16,169 nt of DNA from JAULUH01 sp032111745 (GTDB lineage Bacteria; Chloroflexota; Anaerolineae; JAAEKA01), in contig JAULUH010000177.1 in the NCBI GenBank assembly GCA_032111745.1, forward strand, positions 1-16,169. Direction: 5' to 3'. How positions within the stretch are numbered: position 1 is the stretch's first letter; each line of letters starts with the position of its first letter. Under the pieces are notes generated by a model. That model saw only the letters and a program-made list of their open reading frames with translations. It searched no databases and was not told where the DNA came from. Both the position numbers and the translations under genes were made by a program. Shown here one piece after another: positions 1 through 7,869 of the stretch.

Positions 1-2593
1 CGGCGCCGTCGCCGGGGATGTCGAGCAGGGCCTCCACCGGCGCCGCCGGCAGGGAGTACGGGATCCACAGGGTGCCGGGCTGGACCCGTTCGTCCAGGGC
101 CACGGGCAAGGTCAAACGACCAGCCGCAGACTCCACCCACACCAGGTCGCCCTGGACCAGCCTGGCGGCCGCCGCGTCCGTGGGGTTGACCCCCACTGCG
201 GCCCGCGCCACCACGCCCTCGGCCAGCTCCGTGGCCCGCAGCAAGGTGCCGCCATCGAAGAGCACATGGCCGGTAACCAGGGTATAGGGGTATTGGGTAG
301 CGTCTCCGATGACGGCGGCCCGCCTGGCGGGGGCGGAGAAGCGCCGCTGCGGTGCGGGCACCGCGTCCCACGGCCACTGCTGGCCCTGGTCGCCCAGCGC
401 GGCCCAATGCAGCCCGGCGTACATGGGCACGGCCCGGGAAATCTCGTCCAGCACCGCCTGGGCATTGGCGTAGGCCCAGGGCTTGGGCGCAGGGCTGGCC
501 TTGCCCTTCTTGCGCTTGCCCTCGATCCGGGCTGGTTCGGCCGCCTCAGCGGTTGGCCAGTGCTGGGCCAGATGGGCCAGGATCATCCAGTCGGGCGCCG
601 CCTTGCTGTGCGGCTTGGCCAGGGCCTTGGGTGCGCGTTGCACCCGACGCTCCAGGTTGGTGTACGTGCCATCGGCCTCGGCCCAGCTCACCGCCGGCAG
701 CACTACGTCGGCGAGGCCGGCGGACTCGGTCAGGAACAAGTCCTGCACCACCAGGAAGTCCACCTGCTCCAGCGCGTTGCGGCCGCCCGGGCCCTGCGCC
801 GCCGGATCGCTGCCCACCAGGTAGAGCGCCTTGAGCCGGCCACCGGCCGCGGCCTCCAGCAACTCGTGGTAGGATAGCCCGGCCTCGGTGGGCAGGCTGC
901 CGCCCCACATGCGCAGCAGGCGCTCGCGTGCGGGCGCATCGGACAGGGCGGCATGTCCGGGTAGCCGGTTGGGTACCAGGCCCATATCCCGGGCGCCCGT
1001 GCTGTTGGCCTCGGGGGCCAGGTAATAGGTGCGCTCGGCACAGCCGGCCAGCAGGGCCAGATTCCACAGGGCAGCCCGGTTGGCTGCCGCATTGGGGCCA
1101 CTGACCACGGCCGCGCCATACAGGACCATGGCCCGCTCCGCTCCGGCCAATAGCCGGGCGGCCTTAGCTATGGCTGGCTCCGGTTTGCCACCGGAGGGCC
1201 AGGCCGCGGATGCTTCGCCGAAGCCGGGCATCTTGGCCGCGCGCTCGGCGATCCGCCTGTCCTTGAGCAGGGCCTGGCTGAGGCTGTCGAACAGGGCGGC
1301 TTCCTCCCCCGGCAGGCAGGGGACAAATGCGCCGGGGTAGCGAGTGTCCTCGATCTGCCGCGGGTTAAGGATCAACAGCCGGGTACCCTGGCGCCGGGCC
1401 GCCCGGCGCACGAACAGGTCCATCACCGGCTGTTCCTCGGCCAGGTCGACGCCAACCAGCACGATCAGGTCCGCCTTCTCCACATCCCGGATATTGGCCA
1501 CGCCCCGGGGGTCGGCCAGCACCGCGCTGCCGCCCCGGTGGTCGACGTTGTTGGTGCCCACCAGGCTGCGCATGAGCTTCTGCAACAGGTAGGCTGCTTC
1601 GTTGCTCAGCCTGGCCGAGCCGATGGCAGCCACGGCCGCCGGGCCGTGCGTAGCCGCAGCGCCGGTGAACCTGCTGGCTACCAGGCTGAGGGCCTCGTCC
1701 CAGGAGGCCTGCCGCAGCTGGCCGCTGCCTGCGTCGCGCACCAGGGGGCTGGTGAGGCGTTCCGGGCTGTCGACGAAGGCATGGATGAAGCGACCCTTGT
1801 CGCAGATCCACTCGTCGTTGACCGCCATGTTCTCCCGGGCCACGATACGTCGCAGCTCGTGGATGCGGGCGTCCAGGCGTACATTGCAGCCCTGGGAGCA
1901 GTGGGTGCAGATGCTGTTGGTGCGCTTCAGCTCCCACGGCCGGTAGCGGAAGCGGCTCACCCGGTTGGTCAGCGCGCCCACGGGGCAGAGGTCGATGATA
2001 TTGCCGCTGGTCTTGGCGTCCACCGGCTGCCCGGGGAAGAAGTCGACGACCGTGTCGCCGCCGCGGTGGAACAGGCCCAGCTGGGGCTTGTCCTCCCACT
2101 CCTCCAGGTAGCGGATACAGCGCCAGCAGATGATGCAGCGCTCCTGGTCCAGCAGGATCAAGTCGCTGATGGGGTAGCGCTTCTCCTTATGGACCTTGAG
2201 CTCCTGGAACTCGGACGCGCCGGGGCCATGCTTGAGGGTCTGATCCTGCAGCGGGCACTCGCCACCCTTGTCGCAGATGGGACAGTCCAGGGGGTGGTTG
2301 ATCAGGATGAACTCGAGGGTATCCTCGCGCGCCTGGCGGGCGGCCTCACTGTCGTAGCGGAACTTCATCCCGTCGGCCACGCGGGTGGTACAGGCGGTGA
2401 CGATGGCCCAGCGGCCGCGCATATCCTGCTCCACCAGGCACATGCGGCAGGCCCCCAGGGGATCGAGCTTAGGGTGGGAGCAGAACACCGGGATGTCGAT
2501 GCCCGCAGCCTGCTGAGCGGCGTCGGTCAGCAGCATGCCGGCGGGGACTTGATACTCGACGTCGTCGATGGTGATGGTGACTAGATCAGGCAT
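1..2593 (-). CDS. nuoG: NADH-quinone oxidoreductase subunit G (partial, C-terminus beyond left edge)
   Basis: An open frame of 864 codons runs from ATG at 2593 to the left edge without a stop. NuoG is the large iron-sulfur subunit of the Complex I peripheral arm and passes electrons from NuoF towards NuoB. Visible in order: an N-terminal 2Fe-2S ferredoxin domain (Cys38, 49, 52, 68); a His-Cys cluster motif (His100, Cys104, 107, 113); a 4Fe-4S motif (Cys153, 156, 159 and Cys203); a further CxxCxxxC...C motif (Cys229, 232, 236, 264) matching the extra N7 cluster; then a molybdopterin-oxidoreductase-like domain and a C-terminal dinucleotide-binding-like domain from about residue 750. A Lys/Arg-rich insert lies near residues 691-700. 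The start is fixed by an in-frame TAA at 2612-2614 with no other start between; no clear Shine-Dalgarno is seen. It lies 68 bp after nuoEF in the same operon. Confidence 0.95.
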   Translation of the reverse strand, partial: MPDLVTITIDDVEYQVPAGMLLTDAAQQAAGIDIPVFCSHPKLDPLGACRMCLVEQDMRGRWAIVTACTTRVADGMKFRYDSEAARQAREDTLEFILINHPLDCPICDKGGECPLQDQTLKHGPGASEFQELKVHKEKRYPISDLILLDQERCIICWRCIRYLEEWEDKPQLGLFHRGGDTVVDFFPGQPVDAKTSGNIIDLCPVGALTNRVSRFRYRPWELKRTNSICTHCSQGCNVRLDARIHELRRIVARENMAVNDEWICDKGRFIHAFVDSPERLTSPLVRDAGSGQLRQASWDEALSLVASRFTGAAATHGPAAVAAIGSARLSNEAAYLLQKLMRSLVGTNNVDHRGGSAVLADPRGVANIRDVEKADLIVLVGVDLAEEQPVMDLFVRRAARRQGTRLLILNPRQIEDTRYPGAFVPCLPGEEAALFDSLSQALLKDRRIAERAAKMPGFGEASAAWPSGGKPEPAIAKAARLLAGAERAMVLYGAAVVSGPNAAANRAALWNLALLAGCAERTYYLAPEANSTGARDMGLVPNRLPGHAALSDAPARERLLRMWGGSLPTEAGLSYHELLEAAAGGRLKALYLVGSDPAAQGPGGRNALEQVDFLVVQDLFLTESAGLADVVLPAVSWAEADGTYTNLERRVQRAPKALAKPHSKAAPDWMILAHLAQHWPTAEAAEPARIEGKRKKGKASPAPKPWAYANAQAVLDEISRAVPMYAGLHWAALGDQGQQWPWDAVPAPQRRFSAPARRAAVIGDATQYPYTLVTGHVLFDGGTLLRATELAEGVVARAAVGVNPTDAAAARLVQGDLVWVESAAGRLTLPVALDERVQPGTLWIPYSLPAAPVEALLDIPGDGA

Positions 2594-2661
2594 GGGAACC
2601 GGCCATGTATCTTAATGGTTGGCCTCTTGGTCGATCCAAGGGCTAATGGGCGACGTGAGCG

Positions 2662-4590
2662 CTAGACGCGCACTGCGGGTGCCACCTCTCCGGTATCCGG
2701 CCGGTAGATGGGGCGTACAGGCAGCTGCGGCTCCTCCCCCGTGGGGTTGGTCTGGGCGATGTAGGCCTCGAAGTCCGCCCGGAACAGCTTCAGCATGCTG
2801 CGTACACCCCACACCGACGCCGGGCCGAAGGGGCAGAAGCTCTGCCGCTCGATGGGCCAGGTCAGGCGCTCGATGAGGTCCAGGTCCGAGCTCTGGCCCT
2901 GCCCCTGCTCGATGCGCAAAAGGATCTTCTCGATCCAGCCGCCGCCCTCGCGGCAGGGCGTGCACTTGCCGCAGCTCTCCTCGCGATAGAAGCCCATGGT
3001 GCGCCGGGCAATCTCCACCACGTTCTCGCCCTCCCCTACCACGATGATACCGCAAGAGCCCAACATCGAGCCTGCGGCCTGGATCTCCTCGAAGGTCATC
3101 GGGGTGTCGAGCTTGTCCGGCCCGATGTGCGGCATGGAGAGGCCGCCGGGGATGATGGATTTGATAGGCCGGTCGTCGATCATGCCGCCGGCATAGTCGT
3201 AGATCAGCTCCCGCAAGGTGGTGTCGTACGGCAGCTCATAAACGCCCGCCTTCTTCACCTGGCCGCTCAGGCAATACAGGGCGAAGCCGGGGCTCTTCTC
3301 CGTGCCCCACTGGCGATACCAGTCGGCGCCGTTCTTCACGATGTGAACCACCTGGGCGATGGTCTCCACGTTGTTCACGATGGTGGGCTTGCTGTAGAGC
3401 CCCTCCACAGCAGGGAACGGCGGCTTGAGCCGCGGGTGGCCGCGGTAGCCCTCCAGCGAGGTCAGCAACGCGGTCTCTTCGCCACAGATATAGGCGCCGG
3501 CCCCACGGTGGACGGTGATCTCCAGGTCGAACTTGGATCCGAACACCTTCTTGCCGATATAGCCCTTGGCCCGGGCTTCGGCCAGGGCCTGCTCCAGCCG
3601 TTGGGCGCCAAAGAAATACTCGCCGCGGATGTAGATGAAGGCATGGCTGGCTTCACAGGCATAGGCCGCCAGGATGATGCCCTCGATCAGCTGGTGGGGG
3701 TCGTACTCGATGATCAGCCGGTCCTTGAAGGTGCCCGGCTCGCTCTCGTCCGCATTGACCACCAGGTAGCGCGGGTAAACCCCGGCCGGCAGGAAGCCCC
3801 ACTTGACCCCCGCCGGGAACCCGGCGCCGCCGCGGCCCCGTAGGCCGGCGTTCTTGACGATCCCCTGTACCTCGGCCGCGGTCTTGGCCGCCAGGGCCTG
3901 CCGCGCCGTGCTGTACCCGCCGTCGGCCTCGTAGCTCTCCAGCGTGTGGGAATCCAGCTGGTCTATGCGGCACAGGATGGTGTTAGTAGCGGGATGGTGG
4001 TCGTGGTGATAAGGGCCGGTCGCAGGATTGGCGCCATCAGAGCCCTCTGCCGGCACGCTGCGCTCCGGCACCGGTAGGGCCTCCGGCGGTACATCGGCCA
4101 GGCTGCGTAGCTCCGCCAGCATGGCCTCGATGCGCTCGGGGCTGTCCAACCCCTCGTAGTAGCGCGACCAGTTGGCCTGGCGCCGGGTGACCGCCACCAT
4201 GGGCGCCGTGCCGCAGGAGCCCAGGCACTCCATGTGGCCAAGGGTGAACAGGCCGTCGACCGAGGTCTCGCCCCAGCGCAGGCCCATCTGCTCCTGCAGC
4301 TGGCTGGCGCACTCCCCTGCCCCGCGCAGCAGGCACGGCACGTTGGTGCACACCTCCACATGGAAGGTGCCGGGCGGTTCCTGGTGCAGCATGTGGTAGA
4401 AGCCGACAAAGGCCCGCACCTCGGCGGCGTCGATGCCGAACATCTCCGCCACCTCGGCCATGACCTCGTCGGGCAGGTAGCCCAGTTGCTGCTGGGCCGC
4501 GTCCAGCGCTGGCCCCAGGGCCGAGCGGGACTCCGGATAGCGCGCCATCAACTCACGAATCTTGGTCTGGGTTGCTTCTGTTAGCATCAT
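2662..4590 (-). CDS. nuoEF: Fused NADH-quinone oxidoreductase subunits E and F
   Basis: A 642-residue single frame joins two Complex I subunits that are usually separate. Residues 1-165 are NuoE (thioredoxin-like 2Fe-2S protein) with cluster ligands Cys81, Cys86, Cys122 and Cys126. Residues about 205-620 are NuoF, the NADH- and FMN-binding subunit: FMN/NADH glycine-rich loop RGRGGAGFPAGVKW (251-264), second nucleotide motif GAGAYICGEETAL (363-375), and 4Fe-4S ligands Cys540, Cys543, Cys546 and Cys586. The domains are joined by a roughly 40-residue Pro/Gly/His-rich linker (residues 168-205, including HHDHHP). Function: oxidises NADH and delivers electrons to NuoG on the cytoplasmic side. The start is the first of two adjacent ATGs, 9 bp after the nuoCD stop, so the two genes are closely coupled. 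Identity is certain; the exact start (residue 1 or 2) is not. Confidence 0.96.
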   Translation of the reverse strand: MMLTEATQTKIRELMARYPESRSALGPALDAAQQQLGYLPDEVMAEVAEMFGIDAAEVRAFVGFYHMLHQEPPGTFHVEVCTNVPCLLRGAGECASQLQEQMGLRWGETSVDGLFTLGHMECLGSCGTAPMVAVTRRQANWSRYYEGLDSPERIEAMLAELRSLADVPPEALPVPERSVPAEGSDGANPATGPYHHDHHPATNTILCRIDQLDSHTLESYEADGGYSTARQALAAKTAAEVQGIVKNAGLRGRGGAGFPAGVKWGFLPAGVYPRYLVVNADESEPGTFKDRLIIEYDPHQLIEGIILAAYACEASHAFIYIRGEYFFGAQRLEQALAEARAKGYIGKKVFGSKFDLEITVHRGAGAYICGEETALLTSLEGYRGHPRLKPPFPAVEGLYSKPTIVNNVETIAQVVHIVKNGADWYRQWGTEKSPGFALYCLSGQVKKAGVYELPYDTTLRELIYDYAGGMIDDRPIKSIIPGGLSMPHIGPDKLDTPMTFEEIQAAGSMLGSCGIIVVGEGENVVEIARRTMGFYREESCGKCTPCREGGGWIEKILLRIEQGQGQSSDLDLIERLTWPIERQSFCPFGPASVWGVRSMLKLFRADFEAYIAQTNPTGEEPQLPVRPIYRPDTGEVAPAVRV

Positions 4591-4599
4591 GGTCTATCT

Positions 4600-6429
4600 C
4601 TACCTGTCGACCTCGCCCAGCACAATGTCGATCGAGCCGATGATCGCCACCAGGTCCGACAGCATGTGGCCGCGAGCCATGGCGTCCGTGGCAAAGATAT
4701 TGACGAAGCTGGGACCGCGCACCCGCAGCCGATAGGGATGAGGCCCGCCATCAGACATGACATAGTAGCCCAACTCGCCCTTCGGGTTTTCGTGGCCGAA
4801 ATAAACCTCGCCCGGCGGCGGCTTGATGCCTTCGGTGACCAGCTTGAAGTGGTGGATCAAAGCCTCCATACTGGTGTCCAGCTCCGACCGTGGGGGCAGG
4901 GCCACCTTGCGGTCTGTTGTCTTCCACGGCTGGCCTTCGGTGGCCTTCACATCCTCCAGGGCCTGCTCGACGATGCGCAGGCTCTGGCGCATCTCGGCCA
5001 TGCGCACCAGGTAGCGGGCCATGGAGTCGCCCTCCGTGGCCAGCGGCACTTCGAAGTCGTAGCGGTCGTAGCCGCTGTAGGGCGCCAGCTTGCGCAGGTC
5101 ATAATATACCCCGCTGGCCCGCAACAGGGGGCCGGTCAGGCCCAGGCTGAGCGCCTGCTCCGCCGTCAGCTTGCCGATCCCTTCCAGCCGCTTGCGCATG
5201 ATCACGCTGCCGGTGAGCATGCGCTCGTAGTCGTCCAGACGCGCCGGAAAGAGCTGACAGAACTCCTCGACCTTGCCGGCAAAGGCCGGGGGCACGTCGC
5301 GCCACACCCCGCCCAGGCGAACGTAGGAGTAGGTCAGCCGGGCCCCGCAGATCATCTCGAAGATGTCGATGATCATCTCCCGCTCGCGGAAGGCGTACAT
5401 CAGCAGACTCATGCCGGTGCCGCTGATGTCCAGCAGGTGGGTCGCCAGCCACACCAGGTGGGACGCAATGCGCTGCAGCTCGGCGACCACCACCCGGATG
5501 GCCTGGGCGCGGGGGGGAATCTCGACGTCCAGGAGCTTCTCCACGGCCAGGCAATAGCCCAGGTTGTTGCACATGGCCGAGAGGTAATCCATGCGGTCGG
5601 TGTAGGGCACGAAGTCCTTGTAGCGGATGGCCTCGCCCTGCTTCTCGAAGCCGCTGTGCAGGTAGCCGGTGTCCGGGTGCACGCTGATCAGGGTCTCGCC
5701 ATCCAGCTCCACGGCCAGGCGCAACACGCCATGGGTGGCGGGGTGCTGCGGGCCCATGTTCAGGATCATGTGGCTGCGGGGATCGACGCCCTTGGGCATG
5801 GGCGCCTGGACCGGCGGCGCCTCCCGGACCTGCTGGCCCAGGGTGGCAAAGTCGGGATCGTTCCAGGTCATGCTGAAGGGCACTTCCTCGCCCCCCAGCG
5901 GCTCGTCCTTGCGCAGGGGATGGCCGGTCCAATCCCAGGGCATCATGATGCGGCGCAGGTCGGGATGTCCCTCGTAGACGATGCCCATCAGGTCGTAGGC
6001 TTCCCGCTCCAGGCAGAACGCTGCCTTCCACAGCGGGTGCAGGCTGGGCACGGCCGGGCGATCATCCGGCCCCTGGGCCGGCACCGTGAGGCGCACCCGG
6101 CGCCGGTTGGGGATCGAGAACAGGTGATAGATCGAGGCAAAACGGGCCTGGTCCGCCGGGCGGCGCTGGCGCTGAGGTAGGGCGCTGCGGTCGACGCCGG
6201 TGACATCGGCCAGGTGGTTGAACTGCAGACCCGGGTCGTCGCGCAGGAAGCGCGCCATCTCCAGGAGGCTGCCGGGCTTCACAGTCAGATCGATCTCATC
6301 GCGGAAGCGCTCCACGTCCGCGATGGCGCCGGGAAAGCGAGCTTGCAGCTGGGCGGTAAGGTCCACCCGCCAATCGGTCTGGGGGGTCTCCACCACGGCG
6401 AGGGCAGCGTCGGTTGTTGTCGCGTCCAT
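4600..6429 (-). CDS. nuoCD: Fused NADH-quinone oxidoreductase subunits C and D
   Basis: A 609-residue protein. Residues 1-200 are NuoC (30 kDa subunit), recognised by LEREAYDLMGI (140-150) and the following HPDLRRIMMPWDWTGHPLRKD segment. Residues about 215-609 are NuoD (49 kDa subunit), starting with MILNMGPQHPATHGVLRL and ending in the typical DIVLGEVDR tail. NuoD forms the quinone pocket with NuoB; His233 and Tyr282 (in RMDYLS) sit where the quinone-binding His and Tyr of characterised homologues are expected. The C-D fusion is the same arrangement as in E. coli. NuoC carries a short Arg/Pro-rich insert near residues 84-94. The start at 6429 has only a weak upstream purine stretch, but the next in-frame Met is at residue 58, within NuoC. 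It lies 42 bp after nuoB. Confidence 0.96.
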   Translation of the reverse strand: MDATTTDAALAVVETPQTDWRVDLTAQLQARFPGAIADVERFRDEIDLTVKPGSLLEMARFLRDDPGLQFNHLADVTGVDRSALPQRQRRPADQARFASIYHLFSIPNRRRVRLTVPAQGPDDRPAVPSLHPLWKAAFCLEREAYDLMGIVYEGHPDLRRIMMPWDWTGHPLRKDEPLGGEEVPFSMTWNDPDFATLGQQVREAPPVQAPMPKGVDPRSHMILNMGPQHPATHGVLRLAVELDGETLISVHPDTGYLHSGFEKQGEAIRYKDFVPYTDRMDYLSAMCNNLGYCLAVEKLLDVEIPPRAQAIRVVVAELQRIASHLVWLATHLLDISGTGMSLLMYAFREREMIIDIFEMICGARLTYSYVRLGGVWRDVPPAFAGKVEEFCQLFPARLDDYERMLTGSVIMRKRLEGIGKLTAEQALSLGLTGPLLRASGVYYDLRKLAPYSGYDRYDFEVPLATEGDSMARYLVRMAEMRQSLRIVEQALEDVKATEGQPWKTTDRKVALPPRSELDTSMEALIHHFKLVTEGIKPPPGEVYFGHENPKGELGYYVMSDGGPHPYRLRVRGPSFVNIFATDAMARGHMLSDLVAIIGSIDIVLGEVDR

Positions 6430-6471
6430 AGTGTGTGTTCCAGGCGGCGTGGGCAGAGCCGGGCGGCCGGC

Positions 6472-6993
<522 letters not shown>

Positions 6994-7073
6994 CGCGTAC
7001 CTCAGTATTCGTCGTTTCCGTCGTCATCCACACCGCATGACGCAGACGCAGGCGTCACTGCAAACTGGCATGG

Positions 7074-7427
7074 CTACCAGTCCAGGGCCCCCTTGCGCCA
7101 CACGTAAACATAGCCTACCAGCAGGATAGCCAGGAACACCGCCATCTGGATCAGGCCAAAGAGCTTCAGCTGGCGCAGCACGACCGCCCACGGATACAGG
7201 AAGACCACCTCGATGTCGAACACGATGAACAGCACCGCGATCACGTAGTACTGCACGGGAAAGCGCCGGCGCGCATCGCTATAGGGCAACATGCCCGACT
7301 CATACGGCTCCAACCGGGCCTTGGGGGTGCGTTTGGGGCCAAACAGGGCGGGAACGATCATGGCAATGATCGCAAAGACCGTCGCCAGACCGATCAGAAC
7401 GAGGATGGGGATGTAGTCACCTGGCAC
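7074..7427 (-). CDS. nuoA: NADH-quinone oxidoreductase subunit A (membrane)
   Basis: A 117-residue membrane subunit of Complex I, next to the quinone tunnel. Three transmembrane helices are visible at about residues 6-29, 60-84 and 90-110. Family motifs are PYESGM (41-46) and the long FPVQYYVIAVLFIVFDIEVVF segment (56-76), which contains the conserved acidic pair Asp71 and Glu73. The start is GTG at 7427: there is no Met before residue 23, inside helix 1, and GGAGA sits about 7 nt upstream. It is the first gene of the operon, about 87 nt downstream of the predicted transcription start of the 7521-7549 promoter. Confidence 0.95.
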   Translation of the reverse strand: MPGDYIPILVLIGLATVFAIIAMIVPALFGPKRTPKARLEPYESGMLPYSDARRRFPVQYYVIAVLFIVFDIEVVFLYPWAVVLRQLKLFGLIQMAVFLAILLVGYVYVWRKGALDW

Positions 7428-7520
7428 TGTCGTCTCCGGTTACTGATGGGGAGTGTGCGTGGAAACAGGTTGACCGCAGCCCCGGCGATGGGCTGGTGGT
7501 TCCGGCCAACAACTTGGGAA

Positions 7521-7549
7521 TTCTATCACACGGACAATCAAATGTCAAA
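7521..7549 (-). promoter_or_regulatory. SigA-type promoter of the nuo operon
   Basis: On the minus strand TTGACA (7549-7544), a 17-bp spacer and TAGAAT (7526-7521) form a near-consensus housekeeping promoter. TGA directly before the -10 gives an extended -10 (TGn). The predicted start is near 7514, giving a leader of about 87 nt to nuoA. The leader has a small hairpin (CAGCCC/GGGCTG arms, 7477-7495). Confidence 0.8.
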
Positions 7550-7617
7550 AGCATTGCACAAACCCGTATTGCAGATCCCATGGTGAAATCCCCACCCGTC
7601 CAATTCATCCCATCGTA

Positions 7618-7680
7618 GGGGCGGCCCTCCGTGGCCGCCCCCTCCGTGGCCGCCCCCTTCGTGCCTTCGTGCCCTTCGTG
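7618..7680. repeat. GC-rich palindrome, 15-bp tandem repeat and TTCGTG iterations
   Basis: GGGGCGGCC (7618-7626) and GGCCGCCCC (7633-7641) form a perfect 9-bp inverted repeat with a 6-nt loop. The 15-mer CCTCCGTGGCCGCCC occurs twice in exact tandem (7626-7640 and 7641-7655). It is followed by TTCGTG at 7658-7663, 7666-7671 and 7675-7680, a further copy at 7726-7731, and degenerate copies between (TTCGCG at 7691, TTCGTC at 7701). This resembles the interspersed, probably non-autonomous repeats common between genes in Chloroflexota and other bacteria; that family link is from general knowledge and was not tested. Confidence 0.7.
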
Positions 7681-7792
7681 CTCTGCGACCTTCGCGGCCC
7701 TTCGTCCCTCCCGGGATGATATGTCTTCGTGATCCAAACGCCTCCCTGCCCTATACCACTCCTTGCCCGCGCGGAAAAATCCCCAAATCCCG

Positions 7793-7821
7793 TTGATTCG
7801 CGCGCCAAATCGTGATAGAAT
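7793..7821 (+). promoter_or_regulatory. SigA-type promoter of fbp
   Basis: TTGATT (7793-7798), a 17-bp spacer and TAGAAT (7816-7821), with TGA directly before the -10 as an extended -10. The predicted start is near 7828, giving a leader of about 40 nt that ends in a strong Shine-Dalgarno before the ATG at 7870. Confidence 0.72.
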
Positions 7822-7869
7822 GGGGTTGGGAGGTTTTCCTGTGGTTGCCCAGAGAGGAGGGACAAAACC

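Larger units (their letters stand above)
7428..7869. other. Divergent nuo/fbp intergenic region (442 bp)
   Basis: This is the only gene-free stretch over 300 bases. It holds, from left to right, the nuo leader with a small hairpin (7477-7495), the nuo promoter (7521-7549), a GC-rich palindrome with tandem repeat and TTCGTG repeats (7618-7731), the fbp promoter (7793-7821) and the fbp ribosome-binding site (AGGAGG near 7855-7860). Open frames crossing it show no recognisable protein and overlap both promoters, so I treat it as non-coding. Confidence 0.75.

Noticed and set aside
1538..2584. 348-residue open frame on the plus strand
   Set aside because: Antisense shadow of nuoG, where the minus-strand frame carries all the cluster motifs.
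4666..6180. 504-residue open frame on the plus strand
   Set aside because: It lies entirely antisense to nuoCD, whose protein is fully conserved. The translation is His/Gly/Ala/Leu-rich, as expected for the opposite strand of GC-rich coding DNA.
7618..7731. CRISPR array
   Set aside because: Repeats are too short (6-15 bp), directly adjacent or degenerate, without uniform spacers or cas genes.
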